The notes below the pieces were generated by a model. The model was given only the letters and a program-made list of their open reading frames with translations, ran no database searches and was not told the DNA's origin. From positions 1-34,252 of the forward strand of contig JBAVEY010000021.1 of assembly GCA_049587975.1 (NCBI GenBank): a DNA stretch of 34,252 nt. Reading direction: 5' to 3'. This DNA is from DASSJM01 sp049587975 (GTDB lineage Bacteria; Actinomycetota; UBA4738; HRBIN12). A program made the position numbers and the translations under genes. Positions 6,847-14,671 of this stretch are shown in pieces (positions within the stretch are counted from its first letter, which is position 1; each line of letters starts with the position of its first letter).

Positions 6847-7917
6847 GTGGCGCGGTCGCCTCCGTGCTCGGGAGGCCTCCGAACGCCCTCCATCGCCCGG
6901 GGTCGCCTGGTCGAGTTCGTCCGCCTGATCTTCGTCACCCTGTTCGCCGCCGCCGGGTACACGGTCGCGAGCCGCCTCTCCGGATCCCCACCCTCGAGGA
7001 CCCTCGCCTACGTCGTCCTCGGCACGTGCACCGGGTTCGTCCTCGGAGGCATCTTGGGGCGGCAGACGGCGACGGCCGTCCGGTCGATGGAGCAGGAGCT
7101 CCGCAGGGTCCCGGCCGCCGAGATCGTGGCCGGCGTCGGGGGCCTGGTCGCAGGGCTCGCCGTGGCCGCCCTGCTCTCGGTCCCCGTGTTCCGGCTCCCG
7201 CCGCTCGCGGCGTGGACGAGCGTCGCGTTCACCTACGTCACGCTCGGGTACGTGGGGTTCCGGATCGGCCGGACCAAGAACGAGGAGCTGTTCGGGCTGA
7301 TCGGGCTGAAGCCGAGGGCGGCAGGCTCCCTGGAGAAGGTCTCGGTCGTGGACACGAGCGCGCTGATCGACGGCAGGATCCTCGATCTGGTGACGACCGG
7401 GTTCCTGTCCGGCGATGTGCTCGTCCACACCGGCGTGCTCCGCGAGTTGCAGACGATCGCCGACTCGTCGGACCCTCGGCGTCGCGTGCGCGGCCGGCGA
7501 GGCCTCGATGCGGTCGGCGAGCTCAAGCGCGCCGCGACGATCGAGGTCCGTCTCGTCGAGGAGGACGGCGTCGGCGACGTCGACGCGGCTCTCGTTCGGC
7601 TAGCGAGGGATCGCGGGGCCTCGCTCGTCACGACCGACCACAACCTGTCGAAGGTGGCCGAGGCGGTCGGGATCCCGGTCCCGAGGCTGAACGACCTGGC
7701 GGCGGCGTTCCGCCTGCCGGTGGGGATCGGCGACGAGATCGAGGTCCGGCTGGTCAAGCAGGGCCGCGAGGCGGGACAGGCGGTCGGGTACATGGACGAC
7801 GGCACCATGGTGGTCGTGGAGGCCGCCGAGGCTCGGATCGGCTCGGACGCCCCGATCGTTGTCCGCAACGTCATCAAGACCGCTACCGGCAGGATGGTGT
7901 TCGCGAACCTCCGGTAA
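6847..7917 (+). CDS. PIN/TRAM domain integral membrane protein (YacL-like)
   Basis: A 356-aa membrane-anchored PIN-domain protein of the YacL type. The N-terminal 150 residues hold about four hydrophobic segments (for example LIFVTLFAAAGYTVA, YVVLGTCTGFVLGG, GGLVAGLAVAALL). A PIN nuclease-like domain follows, with acidic residues in VVDTSALIDGRI (Asp169, Asp175) and in TTDHNLSKVA. The C-terminus is a TRAM-like RNA-binding module (GIGDEIEVRLVKQGREAGQAV through MVVVEAA). In Firmicutes this gene lies between disA and ispD; here it follows carD and precedes ispD. A role in RNA processing is inferred and no substrate is established. The GTG start follows GAGGAAGG with short spacing; a later start would still keep the membrane segments. 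Confidence 0.92.
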   Translation: MARSPPCSGGLRTPSIARGRLVEFVRLIFVTLFAAAGYTVASRLSGSPPSRTLAYVVLGTCTGFVLGGILGRQTATAVRSMEQELRRVPAAEIVAGVGGLVAGLAVAALLSVPVFRLPPLAAWTSVAFTYVTLGYVGFRIGRTKNEELFGLIGLKPRAAGSLEKVSVVDTSALIDGRILDLVTTGFLSGDVLVHTGVLRELQTIADSSDPRRRVRGRRGLDAVGELKRAATIEVRLVEEDGVGDVDAALVRLARDRGASLVTTDHNLSKVAEAVGIPVPRLNDLAAAFRLPVGIGDEIEVRLVKQGREAGQAVGYMDDGTMVVVEAAEARIGSDAPIVVRNVIKTATGRMVFANLR

Positions 7918-7920
7918 CCT
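7915..7920 (+). promoter_or_regulatory. -10 box TAACCT for leaderless ispD, overlapping the upstream stop
   Basis: TAACCT ends 7 nt before GTG at 7928. Its first three bases are the TAA stop codon of the PIN/TRAM gene. No SD precedes ispD, so a separate leaderless promoter is plausible. Confidence 0.45.
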
Positions 7921-7927
7921 CGGCGCC

Positions 7928-8599
7928 GTGAACGGTGCCGTCGCGATCGTGCTCGCCGCCGGACGGGGCGAGCGGATGGACGCAACGATCCCCAAGGCGC
8001 TCATGACGTTGGGGGGCACGCCGCTCGTCGCTCGAGCGGTCGAGCGAGCGTTCGCGGCGGCGTCCGTGTCGAGCGTGGTCGTCGTGGCTCCCCGGGGATG
8101 GGAGGACGCCGTCCGGGCGGCGCTCGTCGAGGCCTCGGCGGTGGACGTCGTCGTCGCGGGCGGGGCGACCAGGCAGGCGTCGGTGTGGGCGGGGCTCTCG
8201 GCGGTCCCCCCCGAGGTCGTGCGCGTGATCTGTCACGACGCGGCCCGGGCGCTCGCGTCCCCCGAGCTGTTCGAGCGGACGCTCGAGGCGCTCGAGGGGT
8301 GGGACGGCGTGGTCCCCGTGCTGCCCATGGTCGACACCGTGAAGCGTGTGCACGACGGCATGATCGAGGGGACGGAGCCTCGGGGTTCGCTGGCCGTCGC
8401 CCAGACGCCGCAGGCCTTCACGGCCATGGCCCTCCGCGACGCGCACGGGCGCGCCAAACGAGACGGGTTCGAGGGCACCGACGACGCCGTCCTGCTCGAG
8501 CGGGCCGGCTACCGCGTCCGGGCGATCGAGGGGGAGCGGACGAACCTGAAGATCACGACGCCACAGGACATCCGGGTCGCGGAGGTCCTCGCCGGATGA
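7928..8599 (+). CDS. ispD: 2-C-methyl-D-erythritol 4-phosphate cytidylyltransferase
   Basis: IspD joins CTP and MEP to give CDP-ME, the third step of the non-mevalonate isoprenoid pathway. The 223-aa product has the CTP-binding glycine-rich loop LAAGRGERM at residues 8-16 followed by PKALMTLGG, the family motif VICHDAAR, and AQTPQAF near the C-terminal third. The GTG start is set by the invariant N-terminal strand (NGAVAIVLAAG) and by TAACCT 7 nt upstream; the frame is open into the upstream gene, but that part is not homologous. The stop overlaps the ispF start in ATGA, so the two are translationally coupled. Confidence 0.96.
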   Translation: MNGAVAIVLAAGRGERMDATIPKALMTLGGTPLVARAVERAFAAASVSSVVVVAPRGWEDAVRAALVEASAVDVVVAGGATRQASVWAGLSAVPPEVVRVICHDAARALASPELFERTLEALEGWDGVVPVLPMVDTVKRVHDGMIEGTEPRGSLAVAQTPQAFTAMALRDAHGRAKRDGFEGTDDAVLLERAGYRVRAIEGERTNLKITTPQDIRVAEVLAG

Positions 8600-9072
8600 G
8601 CGAACCGCTCGTGGGGCTCGGGTTCGACGTGCACGCGTTCGCGCCGGGACGCCCGTTGCTGCTCGGTGGCGTCCGCTTCGACCTGGGGGAGGGGCTGGCC
8701 GGCCATTCGGACGGCGACGTGGTCTGTCACGCACTCGGCGACGCGATGCTGGGAGCCGCCGGGCTCGGCGACATCGGCGAGCACTTCCCCGACACCGATC
8801 CGGCGTTCGAAGGGATCGGCGGGCTCGACCTGCTCGGGCGGGTGGTCGGGATGGTCCACGCCGCCGGCTACCGGCCGGCATCCGCCGATCTCACGCTCGT
8901 CGCGCAGCGCCCCGCGATCTCGCCGGCCCGAGACACCATGCGGCGGACCTTGGGCGCCGCGCTCGGCCTTGCAACGGAACGCGTTTCGGTCAAGGCCACC
9001 CGCCCGGAGGGCCTCGGGTTGTCCGGCGACGGCATCGGCTGCATCGCGCTCGCGGTGTTGGCGCGGTCGTGA
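8596..9072 (+). CDS. ispF: 2-C-methyl-D-erythritol 2,4-cyclodiphosphate synthase
   Basis: IspF cyclises CDP-ME 2-phosphate to MEcPP and releases CMP, two steps after IspD. The 158 aa match the usual length of this homotrimeric enzyme. Metal ligands are visible in GFDVHAF (Asp and His) and at the His of CHALGDAMLGAAGLGDIG. The substrate loop is EHFPDTD, and the C-terminal motif is SVKATRPEGLGLSGDGIGC. The ATG overlaps the ispD stop by 4 nt. The stop in turn overlaps the rlmB GTG (GTGA), so three genes form one tightly packed operon. IspE, the intervening enzyme, is not in the window. Confidence 0.97.
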   Translation: MSEPLVGLGFDVHAFAPGRPLLLGGVRFDLGEGLAGHSDGDVVCHALGDAMLGAAGLGDIGEHFPDTDPAFEGIGGLDLLGRVVGMVHAAGYRPASADLTLVAQRPAISPARDTMRRTLGAALGLATERVSVKATRPEGLGLSGDGIGCIALAVLARS

Positions 9073-9827
9073 CCGAACCCGTCGTCGGCGGCCGTCGGGC
9101 CGTCATGGAGGCGGTGCGGTCGGGACGGGCCAAGGACGTGCTCGTAGCGCGCGGCGCGCGTTCGACCGAGGGCCTGCGAGACGTGCTCGCCGCCTGCCGC
9201 GACGCCGGGCTGCGGGTCCGAGAGGTCGACCGTTCGGAGCTCGACGGCCTGGCGCCCGACCACCGGGGTGTCGTCGCCGTGGTGGGAGGGGCGGAGCCGG
9301 TCGGGGAGCGCGAGCTCGCGTCCTGGCCGTTCGGCGCGGACGACCTGGTGGTCGTGCTCGACGGCATCACCGACCCGCAGAACCTGGGGGCCGCGGCACG
9401 CTCCGCCGAGGCATCGGGCGCGATGATGCTCGTCACCCGCACCCGGAGGGCCGCCGACGTCACCCCGGCCGCGATCCGCGCCTCGGCCGGCGCGCTCCTG
9501 CATCTGCCGCACGCTCGGGTCGCGAACATCGCCCGCGCGCTGGAACGCCTGCGGGGGGCGGGCTTCACGGTGATCGGCCTCGACGAACGGGCCGAACGCA
9601 CCGTGTTCGAGGAGGAGCCACCGAAGGGCCGCGTCGCGGTGGTGCTCGGTTCCGAGGGCGAGGGGCTCGGCCGGCTGACGCGGGCCGCGTGCGATCTGCT
9701 GGTGCGCCTGCCGATGCACGGCCGCGTGGGGTCGCTGAACGCATCGGCGTCGCTCGCCGCGGCGCTGTACGCGTTCGTGCTGCCGGGACGTTCCGTCGAG
9801 CGCCCGAAGGCGGATCACCGCTGCTAG
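9069..9827 (+). CDS. rlmB: 23S rRNA 2'-O-ribose methyltransferase RlmB-like (SpoU/TrmH family)
   Basis: A SPOUT-class RNA 2'-O-methyltransferase of 252 aa. The N-terminal substrate-binding domain (residues 1-85, GGRRAVMEAVRSGRAKDV) is followed by the three knotted-fold motifs: DPQNLGAAARSAEASGA (motif 1, with the catalytic-type Asn and Arg), VVLGSEGEGL (motif 2) and LPMHGRVGSLNASASLAAAL (motif 3, SAM pocket). RlmB methylates G2251 of 23S rRNA in E. coli; closely related actinobacterial enzymes can have other rRNA targets, so specificity is inferred from context. The GTG start overlaps the ispF stop. cysS, commonly between ispF and rlmB, is missing. tRNA-Thr follows. Confidence 0.92.
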   Translation: MTEPVVGGRRAVMEAVRSGRAKDVLVARGARSTEGLRDVLAACRDAGLRVREVDRSELDGLAPDHRGVVAVVGGAEPVGERELASWPFGADDLVVVLDGITDPQNLGAAARSAEASGAMMLVTRTRRAADVTPAAIRASAGALLHLPHARVANIARALERLRGAGFTVIGLDERAERTVFEEEPPKGRVAVVLGSEGEGLGRLTRAACDLLVRLPMHGRVGSLNASASLAAALYAFVLPGRSVERPKADHRC

Positions 9828-9830
9828 GCT
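9825..9830 (+). promoter_or_regulatory. Candidate -10 box TAGGCT for tRNA-Thr
   Basis: TAGGCT ends 9 nt before the first base of the tRNA. Its TAG is also the rlmB stop codon, so the tRNA may have its own promoter embedded in the end of rlmB. Confidence 0.35.
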
Positions 9831-9839
9831 CGCTCGGGC

Positions 9840-9914
9840 GCCGGCGTAGCTCAGGGGCAGAGCAGCTGTCTTGTAAACAGCAGGTCGTCGGTTCGAATCC
9901 GACCGCCGGCTCCA
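9840..9914 (+). tRNA. tRNA-Thr (anticodon TGT), CCA encoded
   Basis: A complete cloverleaf: 7-bp acceptor stem GCCGGCG (9840-9846) with CGCCGGC (9904-9910), D-stem GCTC/GAGC (9849-9852, 9860-9863), anticodon stem GCTGT/ACAGC with loop CTTGTAA and anticodon TGT at 9872-9874, and T-arm GTCGG-TTCGAAT-CCGAC. The discriminator is T9911 and CCA is encoded at 9912-9914. It follows rlmB, as in other actinobacteria. Confidence 0.96.
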
Positions 9915-9957
9915 GCCTCCCGGACGATCAAGGGCGGCCCTTCGTCGTGCCGATGCC

Positions 9958-10911
9958 ATGACCATGCATCTCGGTCGTTCGAGCCGGGTCGTCGGGTCGT
10001 TGGCCGGCCTGGTGCTCGTCGGCGCGGCGCTGACCCGGTCGGTCGCGGGTGCGGAGCCGGTGCCCGGGTCGGGCTGCCGGGTCTTCCCGGCCTCGAACAT
10101 CTGGAACACGCGCGTCGACACGCTCCCGGTCCACGAGATGAGCGACACGTGGCTCCGTTCGGCGCATGCGGACTCCACGGACCTGCATCCGGATTTCGGA
10201 CCACCCCGATACGGGCTGCCGTTCGACGTGGTGGGCCGTCACCACGCGAGGGTCCGCATCGGCTTCACCTACGCGGACGAGAGCGACCCGGGTCCGTACC
10301 CGTTCGATGCGCGGACGCCGATCGAAGGTGGCTCGGATCGTCACGCGCTGATCGTGCAGCGCGGGACGTGCCGGCTCTACGAGCTATTCGCGGCCTCATG
10401 GAACGATGGCGACCCTCACGCGGGGAGCGGCGCGATCTTCGACCTGGATTCCAACCGCCTGCGCCCCGAGACCTGGACCTCGGCCGATGCGGCGGGCCTC
10501 CCGATCCTCGCCGGCCTCGTGCGTTGGGACGAGGTCAGGTCGGGGAGCATCCGGCACGCGATCCGGTTCACCCTGTCGTGCACGACGGACGCGTACGTCT
10601 GGCCGGCCCGCCATGAGGCCGGCACCGACGATCCCGATTGCCCGCCCATGGGCGCCCGGTTCCGGCTCAAGTCGGACTTCGACCTTGGGGGGTTCAGCCC
10701 ACGGGCCCGAACGATCCTGCGAGCGATGCAGCGGTACGGGCTGATGCTCGCCGACAACGGCTCCGACTGGTACTTCCAGGGCACCCGGGACGGGCATTGG
10801 GGGAACCAGCTCCTCGACCAACTGAAGACGGTGCCGGCGTCGGCGTTCGAGGCCGTGGACGTGAGCTCGTGCATGGTCGACGTCGACTCGGGCGAGGCCG
10901 ATTGCCCGTGA
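9958..10911 (+). CDS. Secreted protein of unknown function, 317 aa
   Basis: The N-terminus has a signal peptide: basic residues, then a hydrophobic core SLAGLVLVGAALT and a likely cleavage near SVAGA (residues 28-32). The mature part is rich in Asp, Trp and Tyr, with CRVFPASNIWNTRVDTLPVH, a repeated-looking DESDPGPYPF, DRHALIVQRGTCRLYELF, HAGSGAIFDLDSN, WTSADAAGLPILAGLVRWDE, YVWPARHEAG and YGLMLADNGSDWYF. I recognise the pattern as a widespread uncharacterised extracellular family in actinobacteria and acidobacteria; no reaction is known to me. At least four Cys could form disulfides. The stop codon lies inside a perfect inverted repeat (10905-10927) that probably ends the transcript. It lies just after tRNA-Thr, with no SD clearly placed. 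Confidence 0.85.
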   Translation: MTMHLGRSSRVVGSLAGLVLVGAALTRSVAGAEPVPGSGCRVFPASNIWNTRVDTLPVHEMSDTWLRSAHADSTDLHPDFGPPRYGLPFDVVGRHHARVRIGFTYADESDPGPYPFDARTPIEGGSDRHALIVQRGTCRLYELFAASWNDGDPHAGSGAIFDLDSNRLRPETWTSADAAGLPILAGLVRWDEVRSGSIRHAIRFTLSCTTDAYVWPARHEAGTDDPDCPPMGARFRLKSDFDLGGFSPRARTILRAMQRYGLMLADNGSDWYFQGTRDGHWGNQLLDQLKTVPASAFEAVDVSSCMVDVDSGEADCP

Positions 10912-10927
10912 CGGGGCCCGTCACGGG
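10905..10927. terminator. Perfect inverted repeat spanning a stop codon
   Basis: CCCGTGACGGG (10905-10915) and CCCGTCACGGG (10917-10927) are an exact 11-bp inverted repeat with one central base. The TGA stop of the secreted-protein gene (10909-10911) is inside the left arm. It lies between converging genes and is likely a bidirectional terminator. Confidence 0.6.
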
Positions 10928-10956
10928 GTCCCGTCGGCGACCGCCGCCTCGGTCGA

Positions 10957-11343
10957 TCAGGATGCGGACGCCACCTTCCACAGGTAGCCGTCCGGGTCGC
11001 CGAAGTACGCGAAGTACCCCCACTGGGCGGCCGCCGCTTCCCTGACGACGGCGCCGCCCGCCGCCACGGCCTTGCCCATGACCTCGTCCACTTCGGCGCT
11101 CGACGGGACGATGAAGTGGAACGACACCCCGCGGAACCCGGACCCCTCGGAGGAGACGCCGGCGTCTTGGGCAGCCGCCTCCCGTTCGTACAGGGCCAGC
11201 GACGACGACCCGTCACCCAGGTCGAAGGACACGAACCCCGGATGGTCCTGGTCGATCGTGCAGCCGAGGCCCTCCCCGTAGAAACCCTTCGAGCGGGCCA
11301 GGTCCTCGACACCGATCATGATGGCGGTCACCTGCAGAGGCAC
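10957..11343 (-). CDS. VOC-fold (glyoxalase/bleomycin-resistance) family protein
   Basis: A 128-aa single-domain member of the vicinal oxygen chelate superfamily, which includes glyoxalase I, dioxygenases and antibiotic-binding proteins. The two beta-alpha-beta-beta-beta modules are visible: LQVTAIMIGVEDLARSKGFY with GFVSFDLGDGSSSLALYERE, and GVSFHFIVPSSAEVDEVMGKA with YFAYFGDPDGYLWKV. The DPDGYLWKV ending is typical of the subgroup. The exact substrate cannot be told. The GTG start at 11343 is supported by AAAGGAGA at good spacing. The open frame upstream of it is not homologous. It is co-oriented with the transporter upstream (stop at 11442), with about 100 nt between them. Confidence 0.88.
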   Translation of the reverse strand: MPLQVTAIMIGVEDLARSKGFYGEGLGCTIDQDHPGFVSFDLGDGSSSLALYEREAAAQDAGVSSEGSGFRGVSFHFIVPSSAEVDEVMGKAVAAGGAVVREAAAAQWGYFAYFGDPDGYLWKVASAS

Positions 11344-11441
11344 GCTGGTCTCCTTTCTCCGTCGCGGCGATCCCTCAACCGCTCTGACGAGCGTCGGCGG
11401 CTCGATGTGACCGGCCGACGAGGATCGGGGTGGCAGCGAGC

Positions 11442-12644
11442 TCAGTGCGCGATCGGGCCGATCCAGATCCCGGACGTCAAGAAGATCGCGGGGAGCACGA
11501 ACAGGATCGCGACGAACAGCCACAGCCGGCGGTTCGTCGAGACGACCCACTCGTCGAGCGCCATGATCCAGCGTTTCATCGGCCCGAACAGGAACGCAAG
11601 GAACACGAGGGAGACGAGCGAGACCGCGATCGCCTCGGCCAGGACGATGTGCACCGCCACCGCGTTGCCGAGCACCATCGCCGCGACCAGCGTGTCGGCA
11701 AGCGTCGTGATGTTCGCGCCCATGATGTAGGGGATCGACTCCTCGCGCTTGATGTAGCCCCGGCTGGCGAGCGGCACCAGGACCGTGAGCGCGACCGAGA
11801 CCGAGAGCGTGAGCGTCGCCACGAGGCACCCGAGCGCGAACATCGGCCAGGGACGCTTCAACCACTCGAGTCGCTTGCCTCCGTGGCGCTCGCCGTCGAG
11901 TTGTGGCAGGACCCGGTCGAGGAAGCGGAACGAGACCAAGATCAGGCCGAGGCCGAGCGGGAGCAGCGTCCATCCCGGGAGCCTCGTCAGCAGATCCAGC
12001 GCGGGACCCCAGATGTAGTCGATCAACGAGAGGACGTCGTCGGACGCGCTCACGTGGATCCCATCGAGCACGCCCGACTTCAAGATCCCGTAGCCGAGGA
12101 GCATCCCCGGCACGTAGACGATCGCCGTGAGCGAGAGCGCGAGCACGCCCATGCCGATCGACTCGCTGCGGTTGTGCCCGCGGTTGCGCATGGCGTACAG
12201 GAAGCCGACGAGCAGCACTACGAACGAGGCGCCGAGCCGCGACCCGGAGAGCATCGTGAACGTCTGGAGCTGGGTCAGGGCGCCGCCCACAAACAGGCTG
12301 AGTGCCACGGCCGCGATCGGCGAACCGCTGAGGACGATGTACGCGCCGAGCCAGCCGGCGCCAAGGGTCGAGATCCCGTTCGAGAACAGCGGGCTGTCCT
12401 CCAGCGAGGGGGCGAGGGCCTTCGCGCCGTCCTTCATCAGCTGGATGGCCAGGACGAACAGGAACAGGGCCACCGCGAAGCTCGCGATCTTGCCGACGAG
12501 CGACAGCCAGTCGCGCTTGGCGACGGCGTCCGACGCGGTGGCGCCGACCGCGTCCGAGGGCGGTGGCTCCACGGTCACGACCGGGATGCCGGGGTCGTGG
12601 GAGGCGTCATCGGGCGCGCTGGTCTGTTCGGTGGGGTCGGACAT
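11442..12644 (-). CDS. Na/Pi cotransporter family membrane protein
   Basis: A 400-aa polytopic protein with a roughly 45-residue acidic, Pro-rich cytoplasmic N-terminus and then about nine or ten hydrophobic segments. It has the inverted-repeat plan of the Na+/phosphate symporter family (NptA-like): GALTQLQTFTMLSGSRLGAS in the first half and PYIMGANITTLADTLVAAM in the second, the latter matching the GANIGTT-like signature. The usual QSSSAT motifs are changed, so transport of phosphate is an inference and another anion is possible. No C-terminal PhoU-like domain is present. ATG at 12644 follows TGAGGAC at short spacing, with a possible -10 (TAGCGT) about 30 nt further upstream. It diverges from the sulfur operon. 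Confidence 0.8.
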   Translation of the reverse strand: MSDPTEQTSAPDDASHDPGIPVVTVEPPPSDAVGATASDAVAKRDWLSLVGKIASFAVALFLFVLAIQLMKDGAKALAPSLEDSPLFSNGISTLGAGWLGAYIVLSGSPIAAVALSLFVGGALTQLQTFTMLSGSRLGASFVVLLVGFLYAMRNRGHNRSESIGMGVLALSLTAIVYVPGMLLGYGILKSGVLDGIHVSASDDVLSLIDYIWGPALDLLTRLPGWTLLPLGLGLILVSFRFLDRVLPQLDGERHGGKRLEWLKRPWPMFALGCLVATLTLSVSVALTVLVPLASRGYIKREESIPYIMGANITTLADTLVAAMVLGNAVAVHIVLAEAIAVSLVSLVFLAFLFGPMKRWIMALDEWVVSTNRRLWLFVAILFVLPAIFLTSGIWIGPIAH

Positions 12645-12837
12645 GTCCTCAGGCCTCGGGGAAGGCGGCGTTCACGCTACCCGCTCGGCGTTCGGGCCAG
12701 CAACCGCCCGAATTCGTGCCTCGAGCGTCGCGGCGCGACACGGGGCCGAAGGTCCCGGTCCCCTCAGGCTGCCCGACCCCTCTCCGATCCGCCCTCGGAC
12801 GAGAACCTCCACCTAGATCGACCACGAGGGGTGCGAG

Positions 12838-13242
12838 ATGGACGGATCGACGCTTTCGCTGGTCCTGTTCTCCGGGACCGACGACCGGTTGAACGCCGCC
12901 GCGGTGCTCATCGCCGGCGCCGCCGCGATGGGCAGGAAGGTCAACGTCTTCCTGCAGTATTGGGCCCTCGACGCCTTCCGGGCGGACCGGATCTTGAAGG
13001 ATCACGGCGTCGCCCCCGAGGCCGGCCCCGACGGCGCGGAGCTGCTGCAGCGCCACGCCGGCCAGCACTGGAGCGAGATCCTGCGGCAGGCCAAGGAGAT
13101 CGGAGACGTCCGGATCCACGCCTGCTCGCTTTCGATGGAGATGTTCGCGATCGAGGTCGAGGACCTGGATCCGCTCGTTGACGGACAGGAAGGGGTCGCG
13201 TCGTTCTTCATGGACGTCGACGGCCCAGTGACCTTCATCTAG
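12838..13242 (+). CDS. DsrE-family sulfur-carrier protein
   Basis: A 134-aa protein with the DsrE/TusD Rossmann-like fold: the first strand LSLVLFSGTDDRLNAAAVLI, the segment MGRKVNVFLQYWAL, and a carrier Cys at residue 96 in HACSLSMEMFAIEVEDL. DsrE-type proteins accept sulfane sulfur on this Cys and pass it between partners such as TusA. It is the first gene of a five-gene cluster. ATG at 12838 follows GAGGGG at normal spacing. The stop TAG overlaps the AGGAGG that serves the next gene, which indicates tight coupling. The upstream 190 bp is the divergent promoter region shared with the Na/Pi gene; I see no clear -35/-10 there. Confidence 0.88.
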   Translation: MDGSTLSLVLFSGTDDRLNAAAVLIAGAAAMGRKVNVFLQYWALDAFRADRILKDHGVAPEAGPDGAELLQRHAGQHWSEILRQAKEIGDVRIHACSLSMEMFAIEVEDLDPLVDGQEGVASFFMDVDGPVTFI

Positions 13243-13254
13243 GAGGTGGGCGTG

Positions 13255-13494
13255 ATGACGACCGTGAACGTGAGCCGCTCGATCGACGCTCGGGGGATGC
13301 CATGTCCCGGACCGTTGATGAGCCTCATCGGCGCGATCCGCGAGGGTGCGGTGGGCGACGTGATCGAGGTCCTGTCCGCCGATGCCGGCTCCAAGACCGA
13401 TATCCCGGCGTGGGTCGCCAAGGCCGGGCACGAGCTCGTAGAGGTCGTCGAGGACGACGGCTTCGTCCGCTTCGTGATCCGCAAGGCCCGGTAG
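13255..13494 (+). CDS. TusA-family sulfur-carrier protein (first copy)
   Basis: A 79-aa TusA-like protein. TusA proteins carry persulfide sulfur on the Cys of a CPxP motif; here DARGMPCPGP puts it at Cys17. The family end FVRFVIRKAR is present. The second Cys seen in many copies (W-C in the FxxWC segment) is Val here (DIPAWVAKAGHELVE). ATG at 13255 lies 8 nt after AGGAGG; GTG codons at 13246 and 13252 are alternatives. It lies between the DsrE-like gene and the SQR-like flavoprotein and 4 nt before the latter, so it probably receives sulfur within the cluster. Confidence 0.92.
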   Translation: MTTVNVSRSIDARGMPCPGPLMSLIGAIREGAVGDVIEVLSADAGSKTDIPAWVAKAGHELVEVVEDDGFVRFVIRKAR

Positions 13495-13498
13495 AAGG

Positions 13499-14671
13499 AT
13501 GCCCGCCAGGATCGCGGTGCTCGGCGGGGGCGTCGGGGGAACCCTCGTCGCCAACCTGCTCAGCAAGGGGTTGGGGAGGCAGGCGCGGGTCACGGTCGTG
13601 GACCCGACCGGCATGCACCACTACCAGCCCGGGTACCTGTACGTCGCGCTCGGACAGGCCAACGGCCGGTGGCTGGTCCGTGACGAGCGGACGTTGCTGC
13701 GGGACGATGTCGAGCTCGTGGTCGACGAGGCGATCCGGATCCACCCGGACGCCGGCTCGATCCAGCTGAACCGGGGGGGCAGTCTCGAGTGGGACTACCT
13801 CGTGATCGCGACCGGCGCCAGGCTCGCGCACGATAAGGTCCCCGGTCTGGTCGAGGGCTCGCAGGGTTTCTACTCGCTGGGTGACGCCCAGCGCCTGCGC
13901 GAGGAGCTTGCCCGCTTCCGCGGCGGGCGCGTGCTCGTCGGCATCGCGGGCATCCCCTACAAGTGCCCGCCGGCGCCGGTGGAGTTCGTGTTCATGCTCG
14001 AGGAGTACCTGCGCAAGCGCGGCATCCGGCGGCGGAGCGAGGTGACGTTGCTCTCGCCTCTCAACCGCGCGTTCACGATCGAATCGGCGAGCCGGGTCGT
14101 CCAGCCGATCATGGAGGAGCGCGGCATCGGGCTGACGACGTTCTTCAACGTCGAGGAGGTCGATCCATCGGCGCAGGTGGTCTCCTCGCTCGAGGGCGAG
14201 AAGGCGGAGTACGACCTGCTCGTCCTCGTACCACCCCACCGCGGCCAGGAGGTCATCGGCGCCTCGAACCTGGGCGATACGTCGGGGTGGCTTCCGACCG
14301 ACAGGTTCACGCTGCAGGTCGAGGGCCACGAGCGGGTCTTCGCGATGGGGGACGCCACGAACCTGCCCATCAGCAAGAGCGGTTCGACGGCCCACTTCGA
14401 GGCCCCGGTGATCGCGAGCAGGGTCGCGTCCCTGGTCCACGGCTCCGTACCGAAGACCAACTACGGCGGGCGCGTCATGTGCTTCCTGGAAACGGGCAAT
14501 CGCAAGGCGACCGTCCTGCGGTTCGACTACGAGCACCCGCCGGCGCCGCCGCAGCCGAACCTGATCTGGCATTCGGCCAAGTGGATGTTCAATCGCCTGT
14601 ATTGGGAGACGGTCCCGAAGGGACGCGTCCCGGAGTACCCGAGACCACCACGCGAAGGAGGGTCACGATGA
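13499..14671 (+). CDS. Sulfide:quinone oxidoreductase-like flavoprotein
   Basis: A 390-aa FAD-dependent disulfide oxidoreductase of the SQR/flavocytochrome c type. Visible: the FAD-binding loop VLGGGVGGTLVANLL, SQR-like HHYQPGYLYVALG, the second FAD contact YLVIATGARL, redox Cys156 in GIPYKCPPAPVEF, the flavin-binding FAMGDATNLPISKSGSTAHFE split over two lines of fold, and Cys328 in NYGGRVMCFLETG. A C-terminal Trp-rich amphipathic segment (LIWHSAKWMFNRLYWETV) suits membrane attachment. Classical SQRs have a third Cys near residue 125; none is present here, so the active site is a two-Cys type. Flanking tusA and dsrE genes imply sulfide or persulfide chemistry. Its stop overlaps the next tusA start (ATGA). 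Confidence 0.88.
   Translation: MPARIAVLGGGVGGTLVANLLSKGLGRQARVTVVDPTGMHHYQPGYLYVALGQANGRWLVRDERTLLRDDVELVVDEAIRIHPDAGSIQLNRGGSLEWDYLVIATGARLAHDKVPGLVEGSQGFYSLGDAQRLREELARFRGGRVLVGIAGIPYKCPPAPVEFVFMLEEYLRKRGIRRRSEVTLLSPLNRAFTIESASRVVQPIMEERGIGLTTFFNVEEVDPSAQVVSSLEGEKAEYDLLVLVPPHRGQEVIGASNLGDTSGWLPTDRFTLQVEGHERVFAMGDATNLPISKSGSTAHFEAPVIASRVASLVHGSVPKTNYGGRVMCFLETGNRKATVLRFDYEHPPAPPQPNLIWHSAKWMFNRLYWETVPKGRVPEYPRPPREGGSR

Noticed and set aside
9840..9914. tRNA-Thr as an integration site
   Set aside because: No repeat of the tRNA 3' end, integrase or phage gene follows within the window.
11344..11973. Upstream extension of the VOC-family frame to 338 codons
   Set aside because: GTG at 11343 has a good SD and begins the conserved fold; the extension overlaps the Na/Pi gene and has no homology.
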